From: Mnemiopsis leidyi
Taxonomy: Eukaryota > Ctenophora > Tentaculata > Lobata > Bolinopsidae
Reading direction: 5' to 3'
DNA: 55,623 bases
Assembly (NCBI GenBank): GCA_000226015.1
Contig: JH154722.1
Location: 3,701 to 59,323, forward strand
A program made the position numbers and the translations under genes. Under the pieces are notes generated by a model. That model saw nothing but the letters and a program-made list of their open reading frames with translations, was not told the DNA's origin and made no database searches. Shown piece after piece: positions 1 through 12,191 of the stretch; the first letter of the stretch is position 1, and each line of letters starts with the position of its first letter.

Positions 1-26
1 CTTCTTCTTCTTCTTCTTCTTTTATT
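1..26. repeat. (CTT)n microsatellite
   Basis: Uninterrupted CTT triplets open the window, followed by pyrimidine-rich sequence up to about position 75. The tract lies in the intron just upstream of the first visible exon of the partial gene at 95-1595 and may lengthen its polypyrimidine region. Confidence 0.85.
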
Positions 27-94
27 TCTTCTGCTCGATCTTCTTACTGAAATTTATCTTCTTTTTCTTTTCGCCTTATAATATTGTTACATAG

Positions 95-1595
95 GAAGCG
101 TGGGAGGAGTGTGAAGGAGCTGCTCAAGTTCCCTACGAACCAATGTGCAATCAGTTCATTCAACACATGATGGAGCCTCTCAGAGCTGTCGTGTACGAAC
201 CACGAGCTCACGATCCTATAATGGGTGAGTAGTTATGAATTATGTTTTTGAGTTTGAAATAAAGTTCTATGCTAAGTATCGCAGCTGTACTATAGTCAAA
301 TCTTTTTCAGGAATAAAAGAATTTTTGAGGCTGTGGAACGATGGTTACAAAATCCTGTGCAATGTGAAATACAACTGTTTCGTCAAGCTCATCAAGTATT
401 CCAGTATGTCGATAAGCGTGAAAACTTGGCTTTTTTCTTAAGTAGCTTATTATGTCCAACACATTCCACATGAGTCTCCCCGAACCAAAATTATTAACAC
501 ATTCTCCCAGGAGCATGCTGGCGAGGAATTCCTCTTCAGAGGTTTTTACCTGGTGCAGACTATGCTAGTCTCGAAACATTGCTGAAAAACATCACTCGTG
601 TTGCTTGTGCAACAACCCCTTCTTCACCCATAAAATATAAGGGAAACGAAACTTATCTCAACGCTAGTAAGCTATTCGTTTCGCTTAGACTTTTAAAGTG
701 CCTCCGGGAGGAATTCCTGGAAATTTTATCTAATCATATGCTTTGAGACGTTAAGTTATTTCACTACTCAAGTTCTCACTACTGAAGTAGTGTTCAAAAC
801 AATGAATGTTATTTTTGTTGCTGCAGGAAACAGTTGTGCCTCCTTCTTCGACGTAGAAAGTGCCATCACGAAGCCTCTCTACGATAACTTCACCCTGCAT
901 TGTGCTGGTGATGGAGAAGGTGTCTGTAGTGAGAAATGTAACGAATCTCTCAATGCCTACTCTACTCGATTTGGCTGCTGCTTGGCCACGGTATTTCTAA
1001 CGTCTTCGCACTTTCATGCTTTCCTTTTCTAAGTATATCGATATTGTATATTTGCAAGTTGGGGGTCTATAATATGGTGCTGCAAGCATCACTGCCAAAG
1101 TCATCACTCCTGAATTTTATTTCTCTTGCCAGATTGCGTTCGAATACAATGTGAACAGAGATTGGTACAGGCTCTTCAACTTTGCCAATAATGATGTTCT
1201 CAGAAAACTTGAAACCTGTGGAAATGAATTGGGTAAGTGTTCATTGGTTTGTACTTTCTCAATTCAACTTTCAGAAATACTTACTTTGTGGAACACCAAA
1301 ATTTTAGCAGAAGAAAAATGTTTCATTTCTTTTTTTCATTCTGCTTTGTTCTTAAGATAGCTCTTTGAGAAGGAATTGTGTGTTGATGGGCATTTCGATC
1401 AAGCTCCAAATAAGATAGAACGTTTCAGAGACAAGGTGTGAGCTGCAAGACCCTACATCAATAGTTGTCACGGTGGTCAGAAACTTTCTTTACATTATCG
1501 GAGGGATTATGGGAGTTGTTCTTGTGGCAATGACTATAAGTTTCTACTGGCAACTCGAACACGAACCTATCAAAAAAGCATTCTACCATTTTTGA
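95..1595 (+). CDS. Cysteine-rich single-pass membrane protein, 3' part (tandem copy 1)
   Basis: Six exons of a gene whose 5' end lies before the window: 95-224, 311-403, 511-666, 827-990, 1133-1232 and 1429-1595 (TGA). All junctions are AG/GT and the phases join without a stop. The protein segment is rich in cysteine (for example GCCLAT, ETRCEL). It ends with a hydrophobic segment of about 25 residues containing YIIGGIMGVVLVAM, then a 15-residue tail ending in KKAFYHF. This predicts a type I membrane protein with a large disulfide-rich ectodomain and a very short cytoplasmic tail. Exon order, sizes and phases match exons 7-12 of the gene at 4194-9466, so the two are tandem duplicates. I do not recognise the family; a DEG/ENaC channel was considered and not supported. 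The gene model is strong, the function unknown. Confidence 0.8.
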
Positions 1596-4193
1596 AAGTT
1601 TGAAGTCGTTCTCACAGTTTGCATTTTGCTATGCAGAAATTTTTGTAAGCTTAAGATTTACTTCTATTGAATTTTTGGAATGAACTCAGTCCATCGACCT
1701 GCGAATGACCTTATAAGACTGTAGGCTGTTTCTAGGATGGCTGGAAACTTATAAATCATATCCATGTCCATCAAATGAGTAGGAAAACAATTTTCAGTTT
1801 GGCCATAAGTATTTATAGTCAGCGGCCAGGATTTTCGGACTTCGTACGCTGAGATGTAAGAGACATATTTCCATCGCATCTTGCATGGCTGTTTGCTCAA
1901 GTCCAAAATGATGTTAAACTGTGTCCTGTGATCTAAACTGGTAACATTTATTGAAAACAGATATATTTTCCGAGTACACTCGTGAGAACCAGGATTTTAG
2001 TTTGTACCTACTCGACCTTATTGCATTTAAAGAACATATTCTCACTTAACTTGTATCCCATATTACTATTGCTAACTATTTCTGTCTTGCTCGCATTGAG
2101 AGCGAGAAGAATCAGAATGAGACGCAGTGACGGTGTAAAAGTGAAAATATTAGTGTAGGGGTATGGGAATACATAATAACTACTTCCAGGCAAAGTAAAT
2201 CTTAGGACACTGGAGTCATTCGGTAAGTCTTTGAGCTAAACTTGCCTTGTTTCAAGTACATTATTCTAGGTTTGATTATTCACGACCGGCTTTATTCTTT
2301 TTTGTAATCAAATTTAGAGTTTTTAAAAGATCAGATTTTATATCCAATGTTCAAATAATGATCGCAATGGAATCCCATGTCCGACTTGTTCCCATAGTTG
2401 AGTGTAGCAAACTTTGTCAATTTTCTAACCAGGCTCTCTCGGCAACGCAGTTCGAGGAACTGGCAGTGTTTTAAACATGTCGATATCATATATTCGGATA
2501 GCTTTATGGCATAACGCAACGTTTCTCGTTCTTATTTTAGCAAATTTTTGCCGCTCAAACCTCAACAATTATGTCAGTTTACTGAGACTTGACCCGGCTA
2601 AATCCTAAACCTCTGTTCTGTTAAACTTACTCCCCCTCACGAGAAAGAAAGAGGAGAGCAGGTTTTAATTGGTTAGGTATAGGCGGGGGTACCTCAACTC
2701 GGGAGTAGGGGGGATGTAGAACCTATAGTGCTGAAATACGAAGCTATAGTTGACGAAAGGTATTAACTACACTTGGTGGTCTGTTTTACGTGTATATATG
2801 TGTTCGTGTGTGTTTGCTGGGTTTTCCAACTCTCTTTTTTCAAATTCTCTTCAGTTCCTTTCGATTTTTTTCCATTTCTTGTGATGTTAGTGCTGTGGAA
2901 ACTGGTCACCAAAATGACTCTTTTTTGAAATTCGCTAAAATTTCATCGAGCACATCCAGTAGAATGATGACGATGTATTGACAGTTAGTTCCCTTCAGTG
3001 ATTTGTCTCCCAAAACAAAAAATATATTCACAGTGTGTACACTTTCACCGATTTAGTTTTTGGATGGTTTTCATCACCAATTTCTGTGTGCCGCTTACCT
3101 AAAACAGCACAATATATGGCGAGAGAGAATACACTGGCTTCCTATGGTAGAACGTTTAACTCCTCATAATTTCCAGCACTGTGCTTTTTCAAAAATATCA
3201 TATTGTCTACCCGGAATTTCTGTTGTTCCTTCACCAAAGCTTGAGGTAAGATAAATTCAAAATTCATGATACTTTTTTACGGTTTCCATCCTCAAATGTC
3301 AATTTTATCTCCTTTTTTGCTCATCCTTTTCTCGTTCATATCATCACTACATGCTTACGATGATTACAGCTGCAATTATTTATGTCGAGTGTAGATGTGC
3401 ATGATTTATTCTCATTGATTGGATGTGCTGCGGCGATAATTTCCTGCCTTTCTGATTGGTTATCGCCGGATCCTTCTCCACATGATTGGTTAATTGGTCC
3501 ATTGACAGCACGTGATTCCCACCAACCTCCCGATTGGTCCACACTGCGACATTAAATCACGTGACGTACTTAATCAGTTTAATCCCATTTCAGTTACAGC
3601 GATGTATTTCCTTCTTTACGCTTCCAACCGGTGTTAAGGCAGAGCAATGAGCAGCTTTGACGGCTTCGATAATTTGACCAAAACCGTCGGATATTTGGAT
3701 TTTCCCGTCATGGTGTGGGTGTGATTAACAAATGTGAAATTTCTTGTCATGCCATCGTTTGCTAGTCATTAAAACAGGTCATTAACATCGGCCATTGTGA
3801 TCTTACTTGTTTCTGGAAAATTTCTGAAATGGTCCGAACCCTATTGTTGCTTAGATTTTTTCGCAAATTATCTGATTTCCATTTCACATTGAGATCAGAT
3901 TGATTGTCAAAAGTTGACGGTTATGATACAATAGTCAAATTTTGGTATATAACGTGATATCGGCTTTATTACGTCCCAACACCAATTTCAAAACCTTCAA
4001 GTCCAACTCCTGTAGCTATACAAAGTCTGAACTCCTAGTTTTATTGCCGTATTGCAACGAGTTCTAATGACAATTATATAATCTCTTTGTACTTTTGTTT
4101 TGAATTTGATAGAAAACTCTAGAATTAGACCTTGTTCCATGTTAACCATTTTAACAGACAAGTTGTCCAGGTCCTCAAGCTGGTCATGTCAGT
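1596..4193. other. Intergenic region between the tandem copies
   Basis: I see no exon supported by splice sites and coding-like sequence here. It should hold the 3' UTR of copy 1 and the promoter of copy 2. The only clear structure is a cluster of CCAAT and CACGTG motifs at 3417-3568, about 0.6-0.8 kb before the copy 2 start. A branch/pyrimidine/AG pattern ending at 4157 precedes the copy 2 ATG by 36 bases and could be a 5' UTR splice acceptor. Confidence 0.6.
3417..3568. promoter_or_regulatory. CCAAT / E-box cluster upstream of copy 2
   Basis: Within about 150 bp there are five ATTGG (inverted CCAAT) motifs near 3418, 3454, 3485, 3493 and 3532. There are also two CACGTG E-boxes at 3509-3514 and 3558-3563; the second overlaps a TGACGT half-CRE. 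Such motif sets bind NF-Y, bHLH-zip and CREB/ATF factors in animals. The location upstream of the gene starting at 4194 suggests a promoter or proximal enhancer. The motifs are seen directly; the function is inferred. Confidence 0.4.
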
Positions 4194-7100
4194 ATGATAT
4201 GTGATATGGTGTCGTGTAACAGACTCTACCTGACCGCTCTTGTGTTTCTCTCCTCCCTCCTCAGTGTTCCAGCTTTAGTTCCTTATAAATCCATCTATCG
4301 CTCCAGCGATTCTACTAGCACAATCTCATGGCACAGGTTCGTGGATAGGAACAACAATGTCCATTTGAATTTCCTTACACGAATAATTTCTCGTAGTACC
4401 ATTAGCTCGGACATCTTAGATTGCATAACTATTATAAACTTGAAAATCAAACTTCAAGCTATTTCAAAATATGTAAGTTAAAACTTTCACGAAAATTCAA
4501 AATACGGTATGTCGATATTCCGAATTCTTGTATGATCATCTATCTCTTGTTGCAGGTTATCAGAATGTCCTAGCGACAGCGACAACTTCATATTCGACAG
4601 TTCGGATGGAGGATGTAGGAGGAGATCAGCTAACGGGGGGACCACTTACCAGTGTGACGGCTTCACCCAGTACTGCTTCGACAAAACCATGAAGTTGACT
4701 TGTGGTCAGTTATCGATGGTCAAAGTGACTTAAAAGCTAGGCTATTTCAATTTTGTAAGATAATAATATGAATTTACCAGGTTTTACTATTTTAAATGAG
4801 TCATTTCAAAAAATGCAATGACTGTTTCAACTCTTCCCTTGAGATGAAACAGTTATTACATTTTTTAATTAGTCGATAACGGGCAACAGCTACCATATGG
4901 CCATAGTATGATTGCTCAAATTTTAGCTAGCTTCAAGAAATTTCGTTTAAATTTAAGATGGTTCTTACCTGTCGCTCTGCCGATAACGGCAACTTCGAAC
5001 AACCTCAACCTGATATCGACAGAATGAGCGGCATCAAGACGCTCTAACTTGACAGTGTCCCCGCAATTGCCGGACATCTCTGGAATTTGTGCCAATCCCT
5101 CTGTAACTATCGTTACAGTGATGGTACTACAGTATTCTCCCTGACAATCACTACAGCCGCTTCGTGTGCAGTTCCACTTATGGTGAACAGTTCCATCCAT
5201 CCTAAACCGCACGACTTGCCTGACACAGTGTATCTGGCTAAGGATAATCTTATGCCAGGTTTTACCGTCTGAGTTGGGCACTGTGTGAGAGAGGGTCTCC
5301 AGTTTCAGGTCGATAGCATTGCCAGGACCGTACATTTGATTGCTCATGCTGTAACTTTCGGAGCGAGAATTCTCTGCTTTAAGTGGAATTACCTCCCCAT
5401 TCATTCTTTCTCTCGATTCTGAAAATGTATCTGATATTAGCTGAGGAATTAAGACTGCGCTGTCGTCTTGTTTGTAAGTTCTGTTCCTTGGAAAATGAGA
5501 TTTTGATAATAGATTATATGACTTTTCAATCAATATTTCCAAACTGTGTCGTATTTTGGCCTCTCTGTTTTATTTAGTAAGATATTTTTAAGCTGACTTA
5601 CTAATACTCACCTCCATAAGAGAAAGAGACAAAATAGAAGAAACTAAGAGAAAGTATAATGAAAATCATCGTCACTTTCTTTTATTCCTTCCTAATCCCG
5701 TAAATATTTTTTTCTTTGAATATATTTTCACGTTTTAAATGTTTTCAGCGTTTAATGTTTACTTTAAATCATAGGAATTTAATCACATTTAAGAAAAGAT
5801 CTTCAAATCAGCAAGAAAGGGGCTCTTAAACTAAAAAAATAATAATAATAAAAAGGAGCATAGCAAACAGCAAACTGGTTGGACGTAGAAAATGTATGTG
5901 TTGTGCCTCTATACTGTGCCAAGGAGGAAAGCAAAGTTCTATTTCTATCAATACCTGCTCTCTAAATCACCATTGTCTTGTCTATTGTTTTGCGCCTCAT
6001 TAAGCGATCAATTAGGTCTAGGTAGCTCAACATGCTCCCTAACTCTCTAACATGAAGTTGTTCTGTGATTCTATTAGAATAACTGAGGCAGAGTGCTGCT
6101 ACTGCTATAAGAGACATCAAGGACGAAGATATAAACGACGAAAATGGGCACAATTTGGCGCTAGAATGACCTGGACTGTGGGATAAGTATGGTTATAGAC
6201 GCGGCTTACCAATTTTGTTTTCAGTATTTACCGTCACTGATAGGTTTTTCCTTTCTCAGGGGGCTATTCTTGGAGCTGCGACAGATCAAATGAATGTAAA
6301 GAAGAATACCAAGATTGTAAAACTAACATAACAGATCCAGACTTAATTGTAGAAAAGGCACCCGGAATCGCAGCAAAGGTAAGAGGAATTAAGCATATTT
6401 CTTGTTAATGTTCGTGGAAGAGTTATCTTCAGCTCCATTGACCCATTCATATTGAAACTTCAATAAGACATCGCATGTTTGTTCCTTTCAATGAAAAACA
6501 GTGTTTCTGAGTGAATCACAATAAATTGTACCATGTGCAGCCATTGATCAGTGAAAAACTATTTACGAACAATCAGTATTGTTCAAAGCTGTCGAGTAAT
6601 TTGAAAGGATTAATTTCATTTCGCGTTTTAACTGAGACTTCTCCAGGTGTACGCCGAATGTATTCCGGTAGTCGACGCTCTAAGGGACCAATGTAACTCC
6701 ACCTTCACTTGTAGTTCTGATTTTGCGTACAAGCCGGGAGCGGATGAGTTATCCTCCTGCAGGATCCAATGTACGGCTATTGATATGACGTGTTTCAACT
6801 ACACCAGAAACTGCAACGAAGAGGTCATTATTTATTGATAACTTACATATTTTCTTTTAATAATAGACGGACTTTATGAATGAATTAGAAATAGAATAAG
6901 CAAGGTGCAGTTTGCAGCACAATGTTTACCTTTAAAATTTACATTTCTATTGTACCCTACTTTCTTTATTCAATGTTTGTTTCAGATATCGGAAGTAGTG
7001 AACACGTCTGAAGAACAAACGGTAAAGATTAAATCCTCAGATTGTGAGGTTATAACGCGAGAAAGAAGGTTCGACAAGCACATGATTTGGGACAGCACTG

Positions 7101-9466
7101 TTGTTTCGGTAAGTAAACTTCACGAATTATGTAACGATCGAAATACTTACCCTCAAAAATATCAGAAACAATCAAGATCTGCCTATTAAATGATTGATGT
7201 TTCCAAGATCTCTGAAGAGGGAGAAGAGACTGTTGCAGGATCTGTTATCATCAACCGGACTGAGTACCATACGTGGACTGAAGATGTGAGTCACTGTTAT
7301 CAATTATAAGTTATCAAGTTTATTAATTAACCTTAGGAAAATGAGACACGTAGTATTTTAATTTGATTTTTTTAAAAAACAAAATGATTGTGATATTACA
7401 GCTAGCTTCTCGTCCGTCTTCTAAACATTTAGACTGTGTGCTAACCCCGGGCTTAGAAATCCTTGTGATTTGTTTTCAACGTGATTTTTTGTTAGATCGC
7501 AACTCGGACAGAAAGTTTTTTAGTTTGAGTTGAACCACAAAGATTGAAGAAGCATTAAAGTCTGTACTATTCTATAAAAGTAAAGTTATTTTTCAAATGT
7601 TACTGAAATTCTCTACAGGAAGCGTGGGAGGAGTGTGAAGGAGCTGCTCAAGTTCCGTACGAACCAATGTGCAATCAGTTTATCAGTCACATGATGGAGC
7701 CCCTCAGAGCTGTCGTATACGAACCACGAGCTCACGATCTTCTAGAAGGTTTGAACTTTTGTCTTTCATTTTCCCTAGGCCTTCTTGTTTGCAGCTAGTT
7801 TAATAAAGAGAGTGACTGCAGAACATAATATTTTATTCTAATATTTCAAAATGTAAATACAATTTAATATGGAGCTCATGACTGCATTCCTTTTTCCTTA
7901 GGCCTTAGCCAGGTTGTTTTTATGGACTTGTATCTAACTATCTAATACCAATACCATTGATGTCATTTATCTTACATGAGTTTACATTTATAGGAGATTC
8001 CTATAACCCTAATCTGTCTAATAAGTTCTCTTACTTCAGGAATAAGGACGTTTCTAGATCTCTGGGATGACGGGTACAAGATACTATGTGATGTAAAATA
8101 CAACTGCTTCGTCAAACTCATCAAGTATTCAAGTGGGTCACATTTTTGTTTGAAATCACAAAAGTAAAATGTATATTTGCAGGGTAAAGGATTAGTAAAT
8201 CAGGTAATTTTCGTGATAGGTGACTTTTAGAACGTCACGAGTAGATGTTTAATCCAAACTTACTCAGGAACATGCTGGCGCGGACTTCCCCTTCAGAGGT
8301 TTTTACCTGGTGCAGACTACGCTAGTCTGGAGACTGTCATGAAGAACATGACACGACTCGCATGTACGACCACCCCCTCCTCTCCCATCAAATACAAGGG
8401 AAACGAAACCTATCTAAATGCGAGTATGTAAAACTGAATTAATCGCTTCAGTACGTACTGAGGGCTTGCAACTTACTTATTGGTTTTACTTCAGCGTGTG
8501 TTTATGTTACAACCGAGGAGCAGAGGACTTGCCTGCTCAAGAGCTTCTGAGGTCAAGGGGTTCTATCCCAACTGTGAAACAAACCAATTTAAATTGTCGC
8601 TTTTCCTGGATCTTTAAGTCGACTATCTACTTCTAAATATTCAATTCAATGATCCCGACACCCTATATTTTTCAGAGAACAGTTGTGCCTCCTTCTTTGA
8701 CGTAGAAAGTGCCATCACGAAGCCTCTCTACGATAACTTCACCCTGCATTGTGCTGGTGATGGAGAAGGTGTCTGTAGTGAGAAATGTAACGAATCTCTC
8801 AATGCCTACTCTACTCGATTTGGCTGCTGCTTAGGTTCGGTACGTGAAGAAAAGTTTGTATTTTTCAGGCCCTTCGTTCTACCTTCATGTTATTTTGGAG
8901 TTTGGGAGATTTAAATTGATCTGCTTAAACATCATACATCATTGTTTAGTACGAGAAAGATATTATTGTTTGTTCTTAGGTAAAGTTAATTTTACTTCCT
9001 CCTAGATTGTCCATGAGTATGACGTACATCTCTCCTGGTATAAGCTCTTCAACTTCGGAAATAACGACGTCATCAAAAAGCTAAAGACATGTAATACAGA
9101 AATCGGTAATGTCTCATAAGCCATGTTATTCTTTTGAAGTTTCAAAATGTTTTCATTTTAGGCTACAGCCGTGGTTTTGGTTATTAGAGTTGTAATGTGT
9201 AAACGTGAAATATATTTAAGTTTTTTCTAGCTTTACCAAGGCATCTAGATTCTAGGATTCGAACAAGTTTTAGTGTTGGATAAATGTTTTTATTTTCAGA
9301 GACAAGGTGTGAAATACAAGACCCCACCTCTATAGTTGTCACGGTGGTTAGAAACCTTCTGTACATAATCGGTGGAGTTATGGCGCTTGTGGTTGTTTCA
9401 ATGACTATCAGTTTCTACTGGCAACTCGAACACGAACCAATCAAAAAAGCTTTCTATCATTTCTGA
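4194..9466 (+). CDS. Cysteine-rich single-pass membrane protein (tandem copy 2, complete)
   Basis: Twelve exons: 4194-4336, 4556-4704, 6260-6378, 6647-6823, 6986-7108, 7208-7285, 7619-7748, 8040-8132, 8268-8423, 8676-8839, 9006-9105 and 9300-9466 (TGA). They total 1599 nt, about 532 aa. The N-terminus carries a signal peptide (hydrophobic LYLTALVFLSSLLSVPALV); an in-frame ATG at 4206 is an alternative start. The ectodomain is cysteine-rich throughout, with several N-glycosylation motifs (NIT, NST, NYT, NET). A transmembrane segment near residues 490-517 (YIIGGVMALVVVSM) is followed by a 15-residue tail. The second half duplicates the gene at 95-1595. Intron 2 (4705-6259) contains an antisense secreted-protein gene. 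The family is unrecognised, so a receptor, adhesion or matrix role at the cell surface is only inferred from the topology. An AATAAA at 10472-10477 is a possible poly(A) signal. Confidence 0.8.
4916..5669 (-). CDS. Secreted F5/8 type C (discoidin)-like protein, nested antisense
   Basis: Two exons on the minus strand: 5669-5612, a signal-peptide exon starting MIFIILSLSFF with a GTGAGT donor, and 5418-4916, with a TTTTCAG acceptor and ending at a TGA. They join in phase 1 to give 186 aa. The second exon resembles the F5/8C/fucolectin fold: a GPGNAIDLKLET segment followed by a tryptophan strand (KTWHKIIL) and a VRQVVRF strand, then a CGDTV motif, and near the end a hydrophobic strand (RLRLFEVAVIG). 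Such domains usually bind glycans or lipids outside the cell. The whole gene sits within intron 2 of the plus-strand gene at 4194-9466. A GT donor after VIGRAT could permit another splice form, but reading through gives a stop soon after. The gene structure is fairly secure; the domain call is by eye from strand pattern and is moderate. Confidence 0.6.
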
Positions 9467-12191
9467 GGATGTTAAGTCTTTGTTTTTGTTCACACAGCAG
9501 ATAACTCATGCCTACTTAGATTATTGCTTCATAAACGGGACGGTTTAGAAAGGTGCTAAGCTCTTGCTATAGGTTGGTGTGAAACTTAAAGTGATTCCAT
9601 GGATAATGTGCCCTGTTGGTGTGTCGAAATATTGTGCAAGAGTCAGGACTTTTGCGTGGGTTCAGACTTAGAGTTTGTCTGAAATGCTCGGTTTAAGATG
9701 TAACTAGTGTAAATGATAAAAAGACTCAAGATCAGATTAGCTTTGTGTTTTGCAATTATCGGTAACGTTCTGCGAATAATGTCATGGTGACCGTATTTAG
9801 AAAGTCCATGACATAATCGAGCTTCGGGAAAAGTTAAAGTTCAAAGTCAACCTCGAATAATTGTGTCCCTTTTGGTCGCATATTGTGATTCAAAATTACG
9901 TTATCGCATGAGGAGTCTCAGATTCTGTAACATTTCGATTTCCACTAGTCAAGATCACGAAACCCTCCTTTCTACACAGACCTTTGTTCCTTTTGTTTTT
10001 GTTTGCGATCAAGTTTATCAAATATGGTTTCCTGCTGCCGAAACTGGAATCTTCCGTGGATACAGCTTGTGGAGGTGAAGAAGTTTGCTAGAACGAGATG
10101 AATACCATAACTTCTAGTTTCTTCTTTGATGAATATTAAACAGTAAATTTGTCACTTAAGTAACTGAACTACTATTAAATTTAAACACTATTATATTCAC
10201 ACTTTCAGTTAGTTAGCCTTGCGAGCACTCATTTTGGAACATGCTGAATCGAAGTTTGTATTGTTTTTGAATTCATAGTTTTTGAATTCATAGTAAATCA
10301 TCATGAAGTTTAATAAGTTTACTTGGTTGAAACTTTCGATCTCTATATTGAAAAAAATGAAGTTTTACAAAGCACAGTTTTATCCAATTTAACTTCCTTA
10401 TTTTCGATTTCATGAACAAGTCTTTGCTCTTCAATTTAATGTTTGATTATTAATTAAGACTTTGCAATATTAATAAAGACTTCTAACACTGTCTAATGTG
10501 TACTGTATATTGTTTAACATTCAATGTTCTTCTGCCATTGCATTGTGTCACATGCAGTAAAAACATTTAAATTTCTTGTGATAACCAGTTATGGGAGAGG
10601 TTAATTACTCTAATTTAGTACTATATATTATGTTAGTGTGCTGGGTGGTCGACACATTTTCGCACACGATTTATACGAGCTGAGTTTATGGTTGCATTTT
10701 TTACATTGCTTATTTTAAACGGACTTACATTTAGATTCTTGGGTTTTCTTGAATTTGAAATAGCACCTTACAAGTGCAATTGACTAAGAAGGTTAATCTG
10801 AATTAAAAGTGGCCGAATTAGAAAACATCTTTTTATGATCTATATCTTAAAAGAGAACTATATTTAAATTCTGGAGAGAAACCGGGAGAAACCCCTTAGT
10901 CTTGATTCTAAGACCACGTCAGGACTACAGCTCGGAAACAGACTATTACTACTACTACTACTTTAATGAAGTATAAAATTACATTCACGAATAATATCAG
11001 GGTCACATCATAACAGAGTACAGACAGCAGCTGCACTCATTCTGAATATCTCAACGACCATTGCCTGAATATCTCAACGACCATTGCCTAACGAACCATC
11101 TTATTGGTACGATGATTGGCTCATTTCTTTAAGAACAGTCAGGATGAAAATAATATGCTGTTATGAGCAAGTTTGATGCCTTTATTTGCCCGTTGCAGTA
11201 TTTCCGAGAGCCTGAGCAAGTCGCTCTATGCCCTGTACAAACAATAACAACTGTAATAGTAGCTTCCTGCTGACAAATCTGCTGGAGAGTGTGCAGGAGT
11301 TTGTCATAATAGTGGATCGATCAATTTGTCAATTTTAAGATTTAAGCATTCTCTGGTTCTAGCTCATTCCTAATTTTACTTGTTGATAACGATATTTTAT
11401 AGCTTTCTTTTTCAAATTTGCTGAATAATGAATAAACAATGCTTAGCATAAACAAGCATCTGAAATTTTGATTATCACTATGAGATGCCTTAAGTTTTGG
11501 CTTAGGGCTTTGGCTCATGAGGCTCCAAGAAAAGTAAATTTTCAAAATCAAAAATCGAAATTAGTTTATTTCTTTGTCAAGCTTATAGTGAAACCTGTGC
11601 CCGGGGACGGTTCCGTTTAGATTAAATCTGGCACTATGAGTTATGACGTCGTAAAAATTATTCAACTATTCTAATTCCTGTAAATCTTGTAAATCCTGAT
11701 ATTTGTAATTTTCCGATACTTAGAGAAACGAGAAGCTTGTTTTCACTTGCCCTAACTAGTTTGTCAGCCAAAATATCACGTCGGTATGATACGCCAATAC
11801 AGAACTCGCTTATTTTAACTCTGTTTCTTTCAAGCTCGCATAATTTTACTTGCCTAGTTTAGCTTTAGGTCGCTTACATACTTACTTAAACCTTAATAAA
11901 GTATTCATACAGTCAGCTTTGACTACGTCTACATGATTCCCTGCTGAGCATGATTATGATATATGTATGACTATGAGCTAGATCTTAATTGCAGGCCATC
12001 AGCATTGGGAGCTGTTAACTATGCATTTACACGGAAAAGAGGTGCCCCCTCTCTAAAGTATTGAATTTGACTCCAATCTTAAAAAGAATTGTTTTCATTT
12101 ACAGTATTATAGCATTTATCTGGCTTGCTGAAATAGAGTAGAATTGAAGTTCATGCTCGAAACAATCGATCACCGCTGACCAAAATCTGGG
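9467..12191. other. Intergenic region
   Basis: AT-rich sequence without an exon I can support. It contains a short (ACT)n run near 10947, a possible poly(A) signal at 10472 for the upstream gene, and a 23-bp unit repeated twice at 11043-11088. Small ORFs here look random. Confidence 0.5.
11043..11088. repeat. 23-bp direct tandem repeat, two copies
   Basis: Two identical adjacent 23-bp units starting TGAATATCTC and ending CATTGCC. This looks like a recent small tandem duplication, and I see no function. Confidence 0.8.

Noticed and set aside
95..9466. DEG/ENaC or P2X-type channel for the cysteine-rich pair
   Set aside because: Only one internal membrane span besides the signal peptide, and no pore or post-M1 motifs were recognised.
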